Source of the DNA: Methylobacterium sp. BTF04
GTDB lineage: Bacteria; Pseudomonadota; Alphaproteobacteria; Rhizobiales; Beijerinckiaceae
Direction of reading: 5' to 3'
Assembly (NCBI RefSeq): GCF_010692745.1
Contig: NZ_JAAHTB010000006.1
Coordinates: 1 to 64,000 of the forward strand
Length of the DNA stretch: 64,000 nucleotides
Shown here: positions 1 to 9,201 of the stretch, in pieces
How the letters are laid out: every line of letters starts with the position of its first letter
How positions within the stretch are numbered: position 1 is the stretch's first letter
Translations under genes and position numbers: made by a program
Notes under the pieces: generated by a model
Databases searched by the model: none
Seen by the model: only the letters and a program-made list of their open reading frames with translations
Told to the model about the DNA's origin: nothing

Positions 1-2
1 AC

Positions 3-371
3 GGGCCGTTCTGCTCGGATTCGGAAGTCGAGAGCGTGGTGGCGCATCTCAAGCGCCAGGGCCGTCCGTCCTATCTCGAAGCGGTGACCGCCGATGACGG
101 CGAAGCGGGCAAGGGCGCATCCGACGAGATCGAGATGGACGGCGCCGTGTTCGACCAGGGCAGCTTCGGCGAGACCGGCGGCGATCTCTACAGCCAGGCG
201 GTTCAGGTGGTGCTGCGGGACAAGAAGGCGTCCACCAGCTACATCCAGCGCCGGCTCCAGATCGGCTACAATCGCGCCGCTTCGCTGATGGAGCGCATGG
301 AGGGCGAGGGCATCGTCGGTTCGGCCAACCATGCGGGCAAGCGCGAGATCCTGGTCGAGGCCGAGGCCTGA
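3..371 (+). CDS. ftsK: DNA translocase FtsK, C-terminal part (5' end outside window)
   Basis: The frame is open from base 3 with no start, so this is the 3' end of a gene that begins outside the window. The 122 visible residues begin with the motor-domain tail typical of FtsK (GPFCSDSEVESVVAHLKRQG). An acidic linker follows, then a winged-helix gamma domain over roughly the last 65 residues, beginning DLYSQAVQVV. In the family this domain reads KOPS sequences and contacts XerD, so the hexameric motor pumps the chromosome termini toward dif at the septum. The stop is followed by about 190 bases without a gene and only a weak 5-bp hairpin (arms GACCG/CGGTC at 371-385). Identification is firm; only the length and the membrane part cannot be judged. 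Confidence 0.93.
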   Translation, partial: GPFCSDSEVESVVAHLKRQGRPSYLEAVTADDGEAGKGASDEIEMDGAVFDQGSFGETGGDLYSQAVQVVLRDKKASTSYIQRRLQIGYNRAASLMERMEGEGIVGSANHAGKREILVEAEA

Positions 372-564
372 CCGGGACGCGGTCTGACCAGGACCCTGTC
401 GGGGCGGGGATCGGTGGCGGATCGACGATCGACCACTCCTGCCCGATCGGAGATCGCTGCTGGTCAGCGCGTTTCCGATGGGCAGTCGAGATTTCGCAGG
501 TTCGCGAGCGTGACCGGTCGCGCTGGATAGCCGGGAGCGTCGCAGGCTCCCGCGGCCGCTGGTG

Positions 565-1509
565 TCAGGTGCCCGAATCGAGCAGCATCGGGTAGCACCG
601 TGCACCGGCCGACGCGGCCAGGACCTCTACGGCGCCGACTGTCGAGGCGTCGCCAGCCACATGGACCACATCCGTGCTGCGCAGCGAGGCGATATGCGCG
701 GTGAGGGGCCCCGGCCGCACATCCGGGGGGCGCTGCCGGCTCCGATCCGAGACCATGACGATCCGGCCGACGCCGGTGGCACGGAGCCAGTCGAGGGACG
801 GGCGCATGTAGAGATCGAGCGGGTCGCGGGCGCCGACGAGGAGGACGATCTCGCGGGCGGGCTCGATGTAGCGCGCCGCGCGAGCGATCGCCCAGATCGC
901 CGCAAAGCCAGTCTCGGCGGCCACGAGCACGAGGCGTCCGCCGCCAGGCCGGTACTGTCCGCGACCGACAGGGCCCTTCAGCTTCACCGGGTGGTCGATG
1001 AGGATGCTCTCGCCGAGTGCTGCCGCGAGGCCGCCGGGCGTTCCGTCGAGACGGAGGTGGAACACGAGTTCGTTCAGCTCGGCCGCACCGTCGATCCGCA
1101 ATGTCGGGCTCAAGGTGATCGGCTGAAAGCCCGCGAAGGTCGCTATCACCTGATGCCCCGGCTCGAAAGCGAGGCGGCGGGTGATCGTGACCACGACCTC
1201 TACCGTGTGAGGTCCGAGCGGTGAAATCTGCGTGACGGTCCCGACACGATTCTGCACCGGCCCCGGTCGTGACGGAGCGGGGAGGGGCGCGAGCGTCTCG
1301 ATCAAAGACGGACGCGGCACCGGAAGCTTGATCGCATCCGAGCGGTGGCTACGCGCCTGGGCTCGTCGCGGTGACGGGCCGGAGCCCTGGCCCAGCAAGC
1401 TTGGGGACGAGGCGATCATCCCATCGGCAAGGGCGGCTTCGAGCGGCGTATCGCCGGTCGAGATGCGCACGGACTTGCCGTTGACGACGAGCGAGCAGCG
1501 GGCGCTCAT
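565..1509 (-). CDS. FNR-type FAD/NAD(P)-binding reductase with cysteine-less ferredoxin-like N-terminus
   Basis: This is a 314-residue protein starting at ATG with GAGG a few bases upstream. Residues 1-45 (ARCSLVVNGKSVRIS, then TPLEAALADGMI) follow the opening strands and helix of a plant-type [2Fe-2S] ferredoxin. The CxxxxCxxC cluster loop is absent; the only cysteine there is Cys5. A linker of about 40 residues rich in R, P and S leads into a beta-barrel like the ferredoxin-reductase FAD domain (about 85-190). A Rossmann NAD(P) half follows (about 195-314, beginning GGGRLVLVAAETGFAAI). The architecture matches phenol/toluene monooxygenase-type reductases, but the iron-sulfur transfer site is gone. 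The usual RxYS flavin motif is also unclear (ITLSPTLRI). The electron partner is unknown. Confidence 0.6.
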   Translation of the reverse strand: MSARCSLVVNGKSVRISTGDTPLEAALADGMIASSPSLLGQGSGPSPRRAQARSHRSDAIKLPVPRPSLIETLAPLPAPSRPGPVQNRVGTVTQISPLGPHTVEVVVTITRRLAFEPGHQVIATFAGFQPITLSPTLRIDGAAELNELVFHLRLDGTPGGLAAALGESILIDHPVKLKGPVGRGQYRPGGGRLVLVAAETGFAAIWAIARAARYIEPAREIVLLVGARDPLDLYMRPSLDWLRATGVGRIVMVSDRSRQRPPDVRPGPLTAHIASLRSTDVVHVAGDASTVGAVEVLAASAGARCYPMLLDSGT

Positions 1510-1595
1510 GGTCGTCCCTCGCGTGTTGGAAAAGATCGGATCGGGAACGCGTCCCAGCGGATCGGGGACGGACTCGATCCGTCGCCCAACCGCCT

Positions 1596-1928
1596 TCAGC
1601 GCGGCATGTGCAGCAGTTCGTGGACCAAGGCTGCCCAGCGATCACGGACCGCCTGCGCTTCCGGACCGAGCGGTGCTGGCTCCTCGACACGGCTGAGGCA
1701 TTGGCGCAAGCGCTCAGTCTCCCGGCGCTCGGCGCCGAGCACTGCCTTCATCACCATGACCTCGGCTTGGAGCCGCGACACGTCCACGCCCAATTTGGCA
1801 TCGACCGGGGCAGGCTGGTGGAGCGGCACGATATCGGCCTCTCGCACCACGCGCAGCGGCCGCGCCATCAGGCGCCGCACCAGGGTGGAGTCGAAATCTT
1901 CGGTTGCCTGCAAAGCCGCCTGGGCCAT
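1596..1928 (-). CDS. Small protein of unknown function with coiled-coil character
   Basis: This 110-residue protein starts at the internal ATG at 1928 (MAQAALQATEDF), which has GGGGAG about eight bases upstream. An in-frame ATG at 1985 would add 19 residues but has no such site. The middle (about residues 48-85, VDVSRLQAEVMVMKAVLG onward) is heptad-like and ends in an Arg/Glu-rich helix; the C-terminus is WAALVHELLHMPR. There is no signal peptide, membrane segment or cysteine. It lies on the same strand and 86 bases upstream of the reductase gene, so co-transcription is possible. I do not recognise the family. Confidence 0.5.
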   Translation of the reverse strand: MAQAALQATEDFDSTLVRRLMARPLRVVREADIVPLHQPAPVDAKLGVDVSRLQAEVMVMKAVLGAERRETERLRQCLSRVEEPAPLGPEAQAVRDRWAALVHELLHMPR

Positions 1929-2077
1929 CGCGCCGTCTCCCCACGGCTGGCGTATTCCGCCCTGCCGTCCGATCACATTTCTCAACCCTGACGATGGTCG
2001 ATCATGGTTAAGGGAGGTTTAAAATGATCGGCGACAGAGGCGTACTAGAGTGAGATCGTTGCGGTGACTTGGCCAAA

Positions 2078-5023
2078 TCACGCCGCTTCGGGCGCCGCGC
2101 CGAGGAGTTGGCGCGCTTGCAGCATCGACATCGGCTCGCCGAAGGCGAAGCCTTGTGCATACTCGCAACCGAGTTCGGTCAAAGCCTGGGCATCGGCCTC
2201 GGATTCCGCCCCTTCCGCGACGATGGCGAGGCCGAGTTCCTGCGCCATCTTCACGATGGAACGCAGGATCGCGGTCCGTCCGGTGCCGATCTGGCGCACG
2301 AAGGACTGATCGATCTTGATCATGTCGAACGGGAAGCGCTGCAGGTAGGACAAGGCGGAATAGCCGGTGCCGAAATCGTCCAGCGACAGGCCCGCTCCGA
2401 GGTCGTGAATGCGGGCGAGCATCTGCGCGGCGTATTCCGGGTTCTCCATCACCAGACTTTCGGTGAGTTCGAGCTTGAGGGACCCCGGCAGCACTCCGGA
2501 CCGGGCGAGGATCGTCTTCACATCGTGCAGGAGATCGTGCCGCAGCAACTGGCGCGAGGAGACGTTGACGGACGCGAAGATCGGCGGCTCGACATCGAGC
2601 GAACGCTGCCAGGCGGCGAGCTCCAGGGCGGTGCGCTCCAGGGCGAAGATCCCGAGATTGACGATGAAGCCGCTCTCCTCCGCCACCGGCATGAAGGTCG
2701 AGGCCGCAACGCGCCCGAGCTTTGGGTGGTCCCAGCGCAGCAAGGTCTCGAAACCGGCCACCGTGCGATCTTCTAGTCGGACGATCGGCTGGAACAGCAC
2801 CTTCATCTCGTTGCGCTCGAGCGAGCGGCGCAGGTCGCCCTCCAGCATCATCCGGTCGCCGCGGTCGTTGCGCATGGTGGCGCGGAAGACTTCCGTGCGG
2901 TCGCCGCCACCGCGCTTGGCCTGGATCATCGCGATCTCGGCGTTCTTGAAGACCTCTTCGCGCTTGGGATTGCCGCTGGATTCGTGGAGGGCGATGCCCA
3001 CCGATACGGTGAGGAAGATCTCGCGGTCGGCATAGGTGATCGGCGTCGCGATGGCTTTGCGGATCATCTCGGCGAAGGCGAGGATGCGGTCGGGCTCGCG
3101 CTCCGACAGCAGGATCAGGCCGAATTCGTCGCCGGCCACCCGCGCCAGGGTGTCCTGGGGCCGCAGGAGGCGGCCGAGGCGCCGCGACAGCGTGAGCAGA
3201 ATGGAATCGCCGGCCGACAGCCCGATCGCGTCGTTGATCGCCTTGAACCGATCGATGTCGAGAACGATCGTAGTCGGCTTCAGGCGCGAATCCTGGCTGG
3301 CGAACGCAATGGCCGCGTCGAGCCGATCGTAGAACAATTCACGGTTCGGCAGGCCGGTGAGGCTGTCATGGACCGCGTCGTGGAGCAGGCGTTCCTCGGC
3401 GGTCTTCACCTCGGTGACGTCGCTGATGGTGCCGACGATCCGGATGACTTCGCCGTCCGAGCCGATCACCGGACGCGCCTTGAGGCGGTACCAGTAATAC
3501 GGGCCGGCGGTGGAGCGCAGGCGAAAATCGTGGACGATGCGACCGCGCCGCTCTTCGATCACCGTATCGAGGGCGGCGGAGTAGCGCTCCACATCGAAGG
3601 GGTGAACCAGTCCGAGCCAGTTCGAGGCAGGACCTTCGAGGGTGCCGCGCTTGAGGCCGAGCTGGCTCTCGATTTCCTGGCCGGCGAAGACGCGGTCGCC
3701 GGGCACGTCCCAGTCGAACACCACGTCGCCGGCCCCGGTGAGCGCGAGGGCTCGCCGCTCGGTGTCGGAGACGAGGGCGTGGGTGAGGCCTCCGCCGGCG
3801 AAGGCATGCTGCATCACCGTGAAGCCGATCAGCATGACGATGAGGACGAGGCCACCGATGAGGGCCGGCTGCACCAGGTCGCTGCCGATCTGCCCGGTGA
3901 TGGCGAAACCCGCAGCAACCACCCAGACCATTAGAAGGAACCAGGTCGGCACCAGCAGGATCGCCCGGTCGTAGCCGTTATGGGCCGCGAGATAGACGAT
4001 GAGCAGCAGGCCGACGCCGGCCACCGCCGCGATCGAGATGCGGGCGACGCCTGCCGCCACCGGTGGATCGAACACCGCCAACGCCACCAGACCGGCGAGG
4101 CAGGCGAGCCAGAACAGGGCGACGTGGCTGTAGCGCACATGCCAGCGGCTGAGATTCAGATAGGCGAACAGGAAGACCAGCAGCGTCGCGCCCAGCACCG
4201 CCTCGGCCGAGGCGCGATAGACCCGCTCGGCCACTTCGGTGATCGGGAAGACGCGCTGCAGGAATCCGAAATCGATGCACGCATAGGCGAGTACTGCCCA
4301 GGCGAGGGAGGCCGCGGCGGGAAAGATGATCGCGCCCTTGACCACGAAGATGATCGTCAGGAACAGCGCCAGCAATCCGGCGATGCCGATGATGATCCCC
4401 TTGTAGAGGGTCAGGCCGGTGGATTTCTTGCGGTAAGCGTCCTGATCCCAGAGGTAGACCTGCGGGATGTTGGGGCCGCGCAACTCGGCCACGTAGGTGA
4501 CGGTGGCGCCGGGATCGAGGGTGATGTTGAACTGATCGGCTTCGAGATTGTCGTCCCGGTCCGGGCGGATGCCCTGGCTCGCGGTGATCGCGGCGATGCG
4601 CGAGCCGCCGAGATCCGGCCAGATCACACCTGAGCCGACGAGGCGGAAATGGGGGGCGACCAGGACCCGGTCGATCTGCTCGTCGGTGTCGTTGGTCAGC
4701 GCGAAGACCATCCAGTCGGGCCGCGCGCCGGCATCGCGCGCCTTCACGACGATGCGTCGCACGATTCCGTCCTTGCCGGGGGCCGTGGAGATCTGGATCA
4801 GGTCGCCGTCCGAGCGGTAGCGCTCGATCATCGGCGTGAGGTCGATCGCGGGCGCGTCGAGCGTGACCCGCACGGCTTCCACCGCCCGCGCCGGCCCGCT
4901 GAGGAGCAGGGCGCCGAACAGGGCCGAGACGAAGGCGGCGAAGACGAGGGAGGTTCTGCGCAACGGGCGAGTGTTCCGGCCGGGCTTGGTTTGGGTGACG
5001 ATGCGGCTCAGCTCGCGGCACAT
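2078..5023 (-). CDS. Membrane-bound PAS-GGDEF-EAL cyclic-di-GMP protein with 7TM sensor
   Basis: This 981-residue protein has a signal segment (about 20-48, ending GPARA), an exported domain (about 50-195) like the 7TMR-DISM extracellular module, and seven or so membrane helices (about 205-405). A PAS domain (about 425-545), a GGDEF domain (about 550-715) and an EAL domain (about 725-975) follow. The cyclase motif reads AGDEF (630-634); Ala in the first position is tolerated in some active enzymes. The EAL motif reads ETL (759-761, FETLLRWDHP). The rest of the phosphodiesterase site looks intact: DDFGTGYS 882-889, KID 903-905, AEGAE 936-940. It could make c-di-GMP, break it down, or both. It is transcribed alone, opposite to nothing obvious. 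Confidence 0.88.
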   Translation of the reverse strand: MCRELSRIVTQTKPGRNTRPLRRTSLVFAAFVSALFGALLLSGPARAVEAVRVTLDAPAIDLTPMIERYRSDGDLIQISTAPGKDGIVRRIVVKARDAGARPDWMVFALTNDTDEQIDRVLVAPHFRLVGSGVIWPDLGGSRIAAITASQGIRPDRDDNLEADQFNITLDPGATVTYVAELRGPNIPQVYLWDQDAYRKKSTGLTLYKGIIIGIAGLLALFLTIIFVVKGAIIFPAAASLAWAVLAYACIDFGFLQRVFPITEVAERVYRASAEAVLGATLLVFLFAYLNLSRWHVRYSHVALFWLACLAGLVALAVFDPPVAAGVARISIAAVAGVGLLLIVYLAAHNGYDRAILLVPTWFLLMVWVVAAGFAITGQIGSDLVQPALIGGLVLIVMLIGFTVMQHAFAGGGLTHALVSDTERRALALTGAGDVVFDWDVPGDRVFAGQEIESQLGLKRGTLEGPASNWLGLVHPFDVERYSAALDTVIEERRGRIVHDFRLRSTAGPYYWYRLKARPVIGSDGEVIRIVGTISDVTEVKTAEERLLHDAVHDSLTGLPNRELFYDRLDAAIAFASQDSRLKPTTIVLDIDRFKAINDAIGLSAGDSILLTLSRRLGRLLRPQDTLARVAGDEFGLILLSEREPDRILAFAEMIRKAIATPITYADREIFLTVSVGIALHESSGNPKREEVFKNAEIAMIQAKRGGGDRTEVFRATMRNDRGDRMMLEGDLRRSLERNEMKVLFQPIVRLEDRTVAGFETLLRWDHPKLGRVAASTFMPVAEESGFIVNLGIFALERTALELAAWQRSLDVEPPIFASVNVSSRQLLRHDLLHDVKTILARSGVLPGSLKLELTESLVMENPEYAAQMLARIHDLGAGLSLDDFGTGYSALSYLQRFPFDMIKIDQSFVRQIGTGRTAILRSIVKMAQELGLAIVAEGAESEADAQALTELGCEYAQGFAFGEPMSMLQARQLLGAAPEAA

Positions 5024-5161
5024 TGGTATCGGCGGGGTCGCCGCTCAGCAAGGCGCCAGGCCCTGCGGAGCAGGTCGTTCCCACCGTTTCTTAACCGTAT
5101 CGCCGCCGGTTTCGGATCGCGCGGCTTTGCGGCCAAAACAAGCCGTGGGGGGCGGTTTCCG

Positions 5162-6454
5162 TCAGCTCCGGAGGGCCTTGGCGATCCGATCGAGCGAGGG
5201 CAGCTTCTTGATCGGGCCGATGGCAGCCAGCGTCGGGGCACCGGAGAGCAGACGCTTTCCCGCGGCGCGCACGTCGTCGACGGTGACGGCGTCGACCTTG
5301 GCGATCACCTCCTGAGGCGGAATCACCCGGCCCCAGGCCATGATCTGGCGGGCGTTCCGCTCGATACGGCCGCCCGGCGTTTCCAGGGCCGAGAGCAGGG
5401 CGACCTTCACCTGGGCCTTGGCGCGAGCGACCTCCACCGTATCGGCATCCGCCGCAGCCTTGGTCGTCGCCTCCAGGGTGACGTCGACCAGTTCGGCGAG
5501 GTCACCGCTCGACGTACCGGCGCCGATGCCGAACAGCCCGCAATCGTAGAACGACCAGTGGAAGGACTGGATCTCGTAGGCGAGGCCGCGGGTCTCGCGC
5601 ACCTCGTGCCAGAGGCGCGAGGTCAGTCCGCCGCCGAGGACCTGCGTGAACATGTGCAACGCATAGTAACCGTCGTCGCGGAACGACAGGCCGGGGAGTC
5701 CCAGAACCACATTCGCCTGTTCGAGCTTCTTCTGCATCCGGCGCTCACCGCCGCGATACAGGCCCGGCACCGTCTCGGGCGCCTGCGACGCTTTCAGGTT
5801 CCCGAAATGGCGCTGGGCCGCCTCGACGATGGCGTCGTGTCCGATGGCGCCGGCGGCGGCCAGCACGATCCGATCCGGGGTGTACTCGCGGGTGATGTAG
5901 GCCTCGATCATGTCCCGATCGAAGCTGTTGATCGTCTCGGGCTTTCCGATGATCGGGCGACCCATCGGCTGATCGGGAAACGCGGCCTCGGTGAAGGCCT
6001 CGTAGACCACGTCGTCCGGGGTATCCTCGATGGCCGCGTATTCCTGCAGGATCACGCCCTTCTCACGGGCGAGTTCGCCCGCGTCGAAAACCGAATCGGT
6101 GAGGATGTCGCCAAGCACGTCGAGGGCGACGCCCGCATCCTCGCCGAGCACGCGGGCGGTGTAGCTCGTGCCCTCTGCACTGGTGGCGGCGTTGATGTCG
6201 CCGCCCACATTCTCGATGTCCTCGGCGATTCGCCGGGCCGAGCGGGACTTCGTACCCTTGAACGCCATGTGCTCGATGAGGTGGCTGAGCCCCTGCTCCT
6301 CGGGCCGCTCATGGCGTGAGCCGGCTCCGACCCAGACCCCGAGGGTCGCGGTGGCGACGCCCGGCATCGCCTCGGTGACCACCGTGAGGCCGTTGTCGAG
6401 GCGGGTGATCTTGAGGCCGGGCGAGGCGCCATGCGTCGCGAAGTGCTGGTTCAT
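5162..6454 (-). CDS. M16 family zinc metallopeptidase (mitochondrial-processing-peptidase-like)
   Basis: This 430-residue protein carries the inverted zinc motif HLIEH (58-62), and a downstream glutamate lies in the stretch REKGVILQEYAAIEDTPDD. Both are hallmarks of pitrilysin/M16B peptidases. The second, inactive half includes a FRDDGYYALHMFTQVLGGG segment typical of the family. There is no signal peptide, so a cytoplasmic single-chain peptidase is likely. The gene starts five bases after the stop of thrC and is probably co-transcribed with it. This order (thrC then M16) is common in Rhizobiales. The family is related to mitochondrial processing peptidase beta; the bacterial substrate is unknown. 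Confidence 0.9.
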   Translation of the reverse strand: MNQHFATHGASPGLKITRLDNGLTVVTEAMPGVATATLGVWVGAGSRHERPEEQGLSHLIEHMAFKGTKSRSARRIAEDIENVGGDINAATSAEGTSYTARVLGEDAGVALDVLGDILTDSVFDAGELAREKGVILQEYAAIEDTPDDVVYEAFTEAAFPDQPMGRPIIGKPETINSFDRDMIEAYITREYTPDRIVLAAAGAIGHDAIVEAAQRHFGNLKASQAPETVPGLYRGGERRMQKKLEQANVVLGLPGLSFRDDGYYALHMFTQVLGGGLTSRLWHEVRETRGLAYEIQSFHWSFYDCGLFGIGAGTSSGDLAELVDVTLEATTKAAADADTVEVARAKAQVKVALLSALETPGGRIERNARQIMAWGRVIPPQEVIAKVDAVTVDDVRAAGKRLLSGAPTLAAIGPIKKLPSLDRIAKALRS

Positions 6455-6459
6455 GGGCG

Positions 6460-7872
6460 TCAGGCCCCCTTCGTGATGCGTGCGCGTTCGCGGATGAACG
6501 TCTCGACAGCCGCCTGATCGTTGGCGACCCGCGAAAAGGTTTCCTTGCGGTCCATGAGGTCGGCCAGATGCGGCGGCAGGGGCGGGCGGGCGCCACCGAT
6601 GGCCTTGGCGACGGCATCGGGAAACTTCGCCGGATGAGCCGTCGCCAGGGCGACGACCGGCGTATGCGGGTCCCGTTGCAGCAACTTGCGACCGGCATGA
6701 ACACCGATGGCGCTGTGCGGGTCGATGACGAGGCCGGTCTCGGCGTAGGTGCGCGCGATCTCGGCCACCACCTCCGGCTCGTGCACCGCAGTGGCGTCGA
6801 ACTCGCTCCGCACCGTGTTCAGAACGCCGGGGTCGAGGGTGAACCCGCCCGATTGCTTGAGGCCGGCCATCAGGCGCCCGAGGCTCGTGGAATCACGGCC
6901 CATGGCTTCGAACAGCAGGCGCTCGAAGTTCGAGGAAATCTGGATATCCATGGACGGGGAGGTGGTCGGCTGGACGCCGCGCTGCTCGTAGGCGCCCTGC
7001 TCGAGGGTGCGGGCCAGGATGTCGTTGGCGTTGGTACCGATCACCAGCCGCTCGATCGGCAGGCCCATGCGCTTGGCGACCCATCCGGCGAGGATGTCGC
7101 CGAAATTGCCGGTGGGGACCGCGAACGAGACCGGGCGGTGCGGGCTGCCGAGGGCCACGGCGCTGGTGAAATAGTAGACCGCCTGGGCGGCGACCCGGGC
7201 CCAGTTGATCGAATTGACGCCCGACAGCTTCACGTCGTCGGCAAATTCCGCGTGCTGGAACAGGGCTTTGACGATGTTCTGACAATCGTCGAAATTGCCG
7301 TCGATGGCGATGGCGTGGACGTTGTGCGCCCCCACCGAGGTCATCTGCCGGCGCTGCACCTCGGAAACCCGGCCTTCCGGGAACAGGATGAAGATGTCGA
7401 CCTGATCGAGACCGCGGAACGCGTCGACGGCAGCGCTGCCGGTATCGCCCGAGGTGGCGCCGACGATGGTGGCGCGGGACCCGCGTGCGCGAAGGACATG
7501 GTCCATCAGCCGGCCGAGAAGCTGCATCGCCACGTCCTTGAACGCGAGCGTCGGGCCGTGGAAGAGTTCGAGCAGGAACAGGTTGTCGTCGAGTTGCACG
7601 AGCGGACAGACCGCTGGGTGGCGGAATGTCGCGTAGGACTCCTCGATCATCCGATCGAGGTCGGCATCCGGGATCTCGCCGTCGATCAGCGGACGCAGCA
7701 CCGCCTTGGCCACATCGGCGTATCGCGCACCAGCGAACCCCGCGATAGTCTCTTTCGAGAGGCGGGGCCAACTCTCCGGCACGTAGAGTCCCCCGTCGCG
7801 GGCGAGGCCGGCGAGCAGGGCATCGGAAAAACTGAGGGGCGCCGCGGCGCCGCGGGTCGAAACGTGAAGCAA
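6460..7872 (-). CDS. thrC: Threonine synthase
   Basis: The 470-residue enzyme converts O-phospho-L-homoserine to L-threonine using pyridoxal phosphate. The PLP-binding lysine lies in TLAFKDVAMQLLG, and the cofactor phosphate loop GATSGDTGSAA and GNFGDILAGW are clear. Length fits the long bacterial/fungal threonine synthase class. The start is a TTG (LHVSTRGAAAPLSF follows) placed five bases after a perfect GGAGG; no in-frame ATG lies near. It is followed five bases downstream by the M16 peptidase gene. The upstream gene is the DUF4864 protein, so it is linked to the oxidase assembly cluster by position rather than function. Confidence 0.95.
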   Translation of the reverse strand: MLHVSTRGAAAPLSFSDALLAGLARDGGLYVPESWPRLSKETIAGFAGARYADVAKAVLRPLIDGEIPDADLDRMIEESYATFRHPAVCPLVQLDDNLFLLELFHGPTLAFKDVAMQLLGRLMDHVLRARGSRATIVGATSGDTGSAAVDAFRGLDQVDIFILFPEGRVSEVQRRQMTSVGAHNVHAIAIDGNFDDCQNIVKALFQHAEFADDVKLSGVNSINWARVAAQAVYYFTSAVALGSPHRPVSFAVPTGNFGDILAGWVAKRMGLPIERLVIGTNANDILARTLEQGAYEQRGVQPTTSPSMDIQISSNFERLLFEAMGRDSTSLGRLMAGLKQSGGFTLDPGVLNTVRSEFDATAVHEPEVVAEIARTYAETGLVIDPHSAIGVHAGRKLLQRDPHTPVVALATAHPAKFPDAVAKAIGGARPPLPPHLADLMDRKETFSRVANDQAAVETFIRERARITKGA

Positions 7873-7938
7873 ATGGGCCTCCGGGAAGGCGCCCCGTCTA
7901 CACCAAGCGTTCGGCCCTGTCGAAAGCTGTCCGCAGCC

Positions 7939-8355
7939 TCAGGCGTTGCTGCCCGGTGCCTTCACCAACTGGCACCCGCTGATCCGCCAGGCGCCGTCCG
8001 GCTGCTTCTCGAGGCTGTACAACGCCATCCAGTCGACGCCCTCGGCATCCTGGAGCTTCACGCCCAAAGCCAAGCCGTCTTCGCCAACATCCTCGACCCG
8101 ATCGACGCTGAAGCTGCGCGCCCGGTAGACGGCCGCATAGCCTTGGCGGACCATGGCGATGAAATTGTCGGGAGAGGTGAACATGCCCTGGATCGCAGGC
8201 GCCGCCTGGGCATAGGCGGTCGCCGCATCGTCCCGCCGAAACGCTTCGATCTGGCGCTCGACGGTGGCCTTGGCCTGGGTTCGGGCCGCCTCGTCGGCGG
8301 CGTGAGCGGAGGAGAGCCCGAGACACAGGGCGACGGGAATGAGGATGGCGCGCAT
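7939..8355 (-). CDS. DUF4864 domain exported protein
   Basis: This 138-residue protein starts at ATG 8355, seven bases after GGAG; a GTG two codons earlier is less well placed. The first 20 residues are a Sec signal (MRAILIPVALCLGLSSAHA, cleavage after AHA). The remainder (QAKATVERQIEAFRRDDAA onward, ending WRISGCQLVKAPGSNA) matches DUF4864, an NTF2/SnoaL-like fold family of unknown function. It sits between SURF1 and thrC on the same strand. A periplasmic role is inferred from the signal only. Confidence 0.75.
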   Translation of the reverse strand: MRAILIPVALCLGLSSAHAADEAARTQAKATVERQIEAFRRDDAATAYAQAAPAIQGMFTSPDNFIAMVRQGYAAVYRARSFSVDRVEDVGEDGLALGVKLQDAEGVDWMALYSLEKQPDGAWRISGCQLVKAPGSNA

Positions 8356-8433
8356 GGGCACACTCCGTGGCGGATCGCCTGTACTGGAGAGTAGCGCGCA
8401 CCCGCTTCACAGCAAGGGCAAGACGCGTGCCGG

Positions 8434-9201
8434 CTATCGTTCCACGGTCGGTTCGGGTGCGTCGTAGAGGCGCCGCCACGCGAACACGCCGAAGACGCCG
8501 ATCAGGCACGCGGCGATGCCGAACCACGTGAAGGCGTATTGCAGGTGGTTGTTGGGCAGATCGACCCGCAGCTGACCGCCCTTGGGCCAACCGCCGGGAT
8601 TGGGCGTCGCATCCGCCTCGACGAGGTAGGGCGGGGTATCGCCGAGCCCGCGGGCGGCACTGATGCCGGCGATATCGCGGTTGAACCACTCGCCGCGCGC
8701 CGGATCGGCGGCGGGTACGAACATCGTCCGCGGCTCGGTCGCCCGCAGAATGCCGGTGACGACGGTCTCACCGGAGATCTGTGCACCTTGTCGCGAGGCC
8801 GGGTCCTTCAATTCGGTGGGAATGAAGCCGCGATTGATCAGGACCGTGCCGCCATCGTCGCGCTTGAGCGGTGTCAGGACGTAGTAGCCTTGCAAGGCGC
8901 GGCCCGGCGTCGCACCGGCCGCGAGACCATGCACCAGGGTTTCCTTGTCGTTGAGGAGCACGCCGGACACCCGGACGCGGCGGAACTCGTCCTGCGCCGG
9001 GTCCCAGCTAGCGGCTGGGGGTAGGGCAGCCGGCGGCTCCACCGCCGATCGGGCGAGAATCCGCGCGATTAGCGCCTCTTTCTCGCCCTTGCGCTCGAGT
9101 TGCCAGATTCCGAGGCTGACGAGGATCGCGAGGCTCACAAGCGACACGAAGCCGGGCACGGCCAGTGCCCGGACCGCACCGGGTCGAATCGTCCGTGTCA
9201 C
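8434..9201 (-). CDS. SURF1 family cytochrome oxidase assembly protein
   Basis: This protein has 255 residues with a GTG start that overlaps the stop of the DUF983 gene by one base (TAGTG), which indicates translational coupling. Transmembrane helices lie near the N-terminus (about 12-31, ending IWQLERK) and C-terminus (FTWFGIAACLIGVFGVFAW). The conserved family signatures GIWQLERK and QYAFTWFGIA are present. SURF1/Shy1 helps insert heme a into subunit I of aa3-type oxidase. Its position at the end of the cta cluster supports this. A longer frame runs upstream but overlaps the preceding gene and lacks family similarity. Confidence 0.9.
   Translation of the reverse strand: MTRTIRPGAVRALAVPGFVSLVSLAILVSLGIWQLERKGEKEALIARILARSAVEPPAALPPAASWDPAQDEFRRVRVSGVLLNDKETLVHGLAAGATPGRALQGYYVLTPLKRDDGGTVLINRGFIPTELKDPASRQGAQISGETVVTGILRATEPRTMFVPAADPARGEWFNRDIAGISAARGLGDTPPYLVEADATPNPGGWPKGGQLRVDLPNNHLQYAFTWFGIAACLIGVFGVFAWRRLYDAPEPTVER

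Noticed and set aside
1929..1985. Longer N-terminus for the small gene at 1596-1928
   Set aside because: The extra start lacks a ribosome site, while ATG 1928 has GGGGAG at good spacing.
2024..2053. Nine-codon frame with a strong AAGGGAGG site on the plus strand
   Set aside because: It leads only into the antisense strand of the GGDEF-EAL gene, and no plus-strand gene follows that a leader peptide could control. Probably chance.
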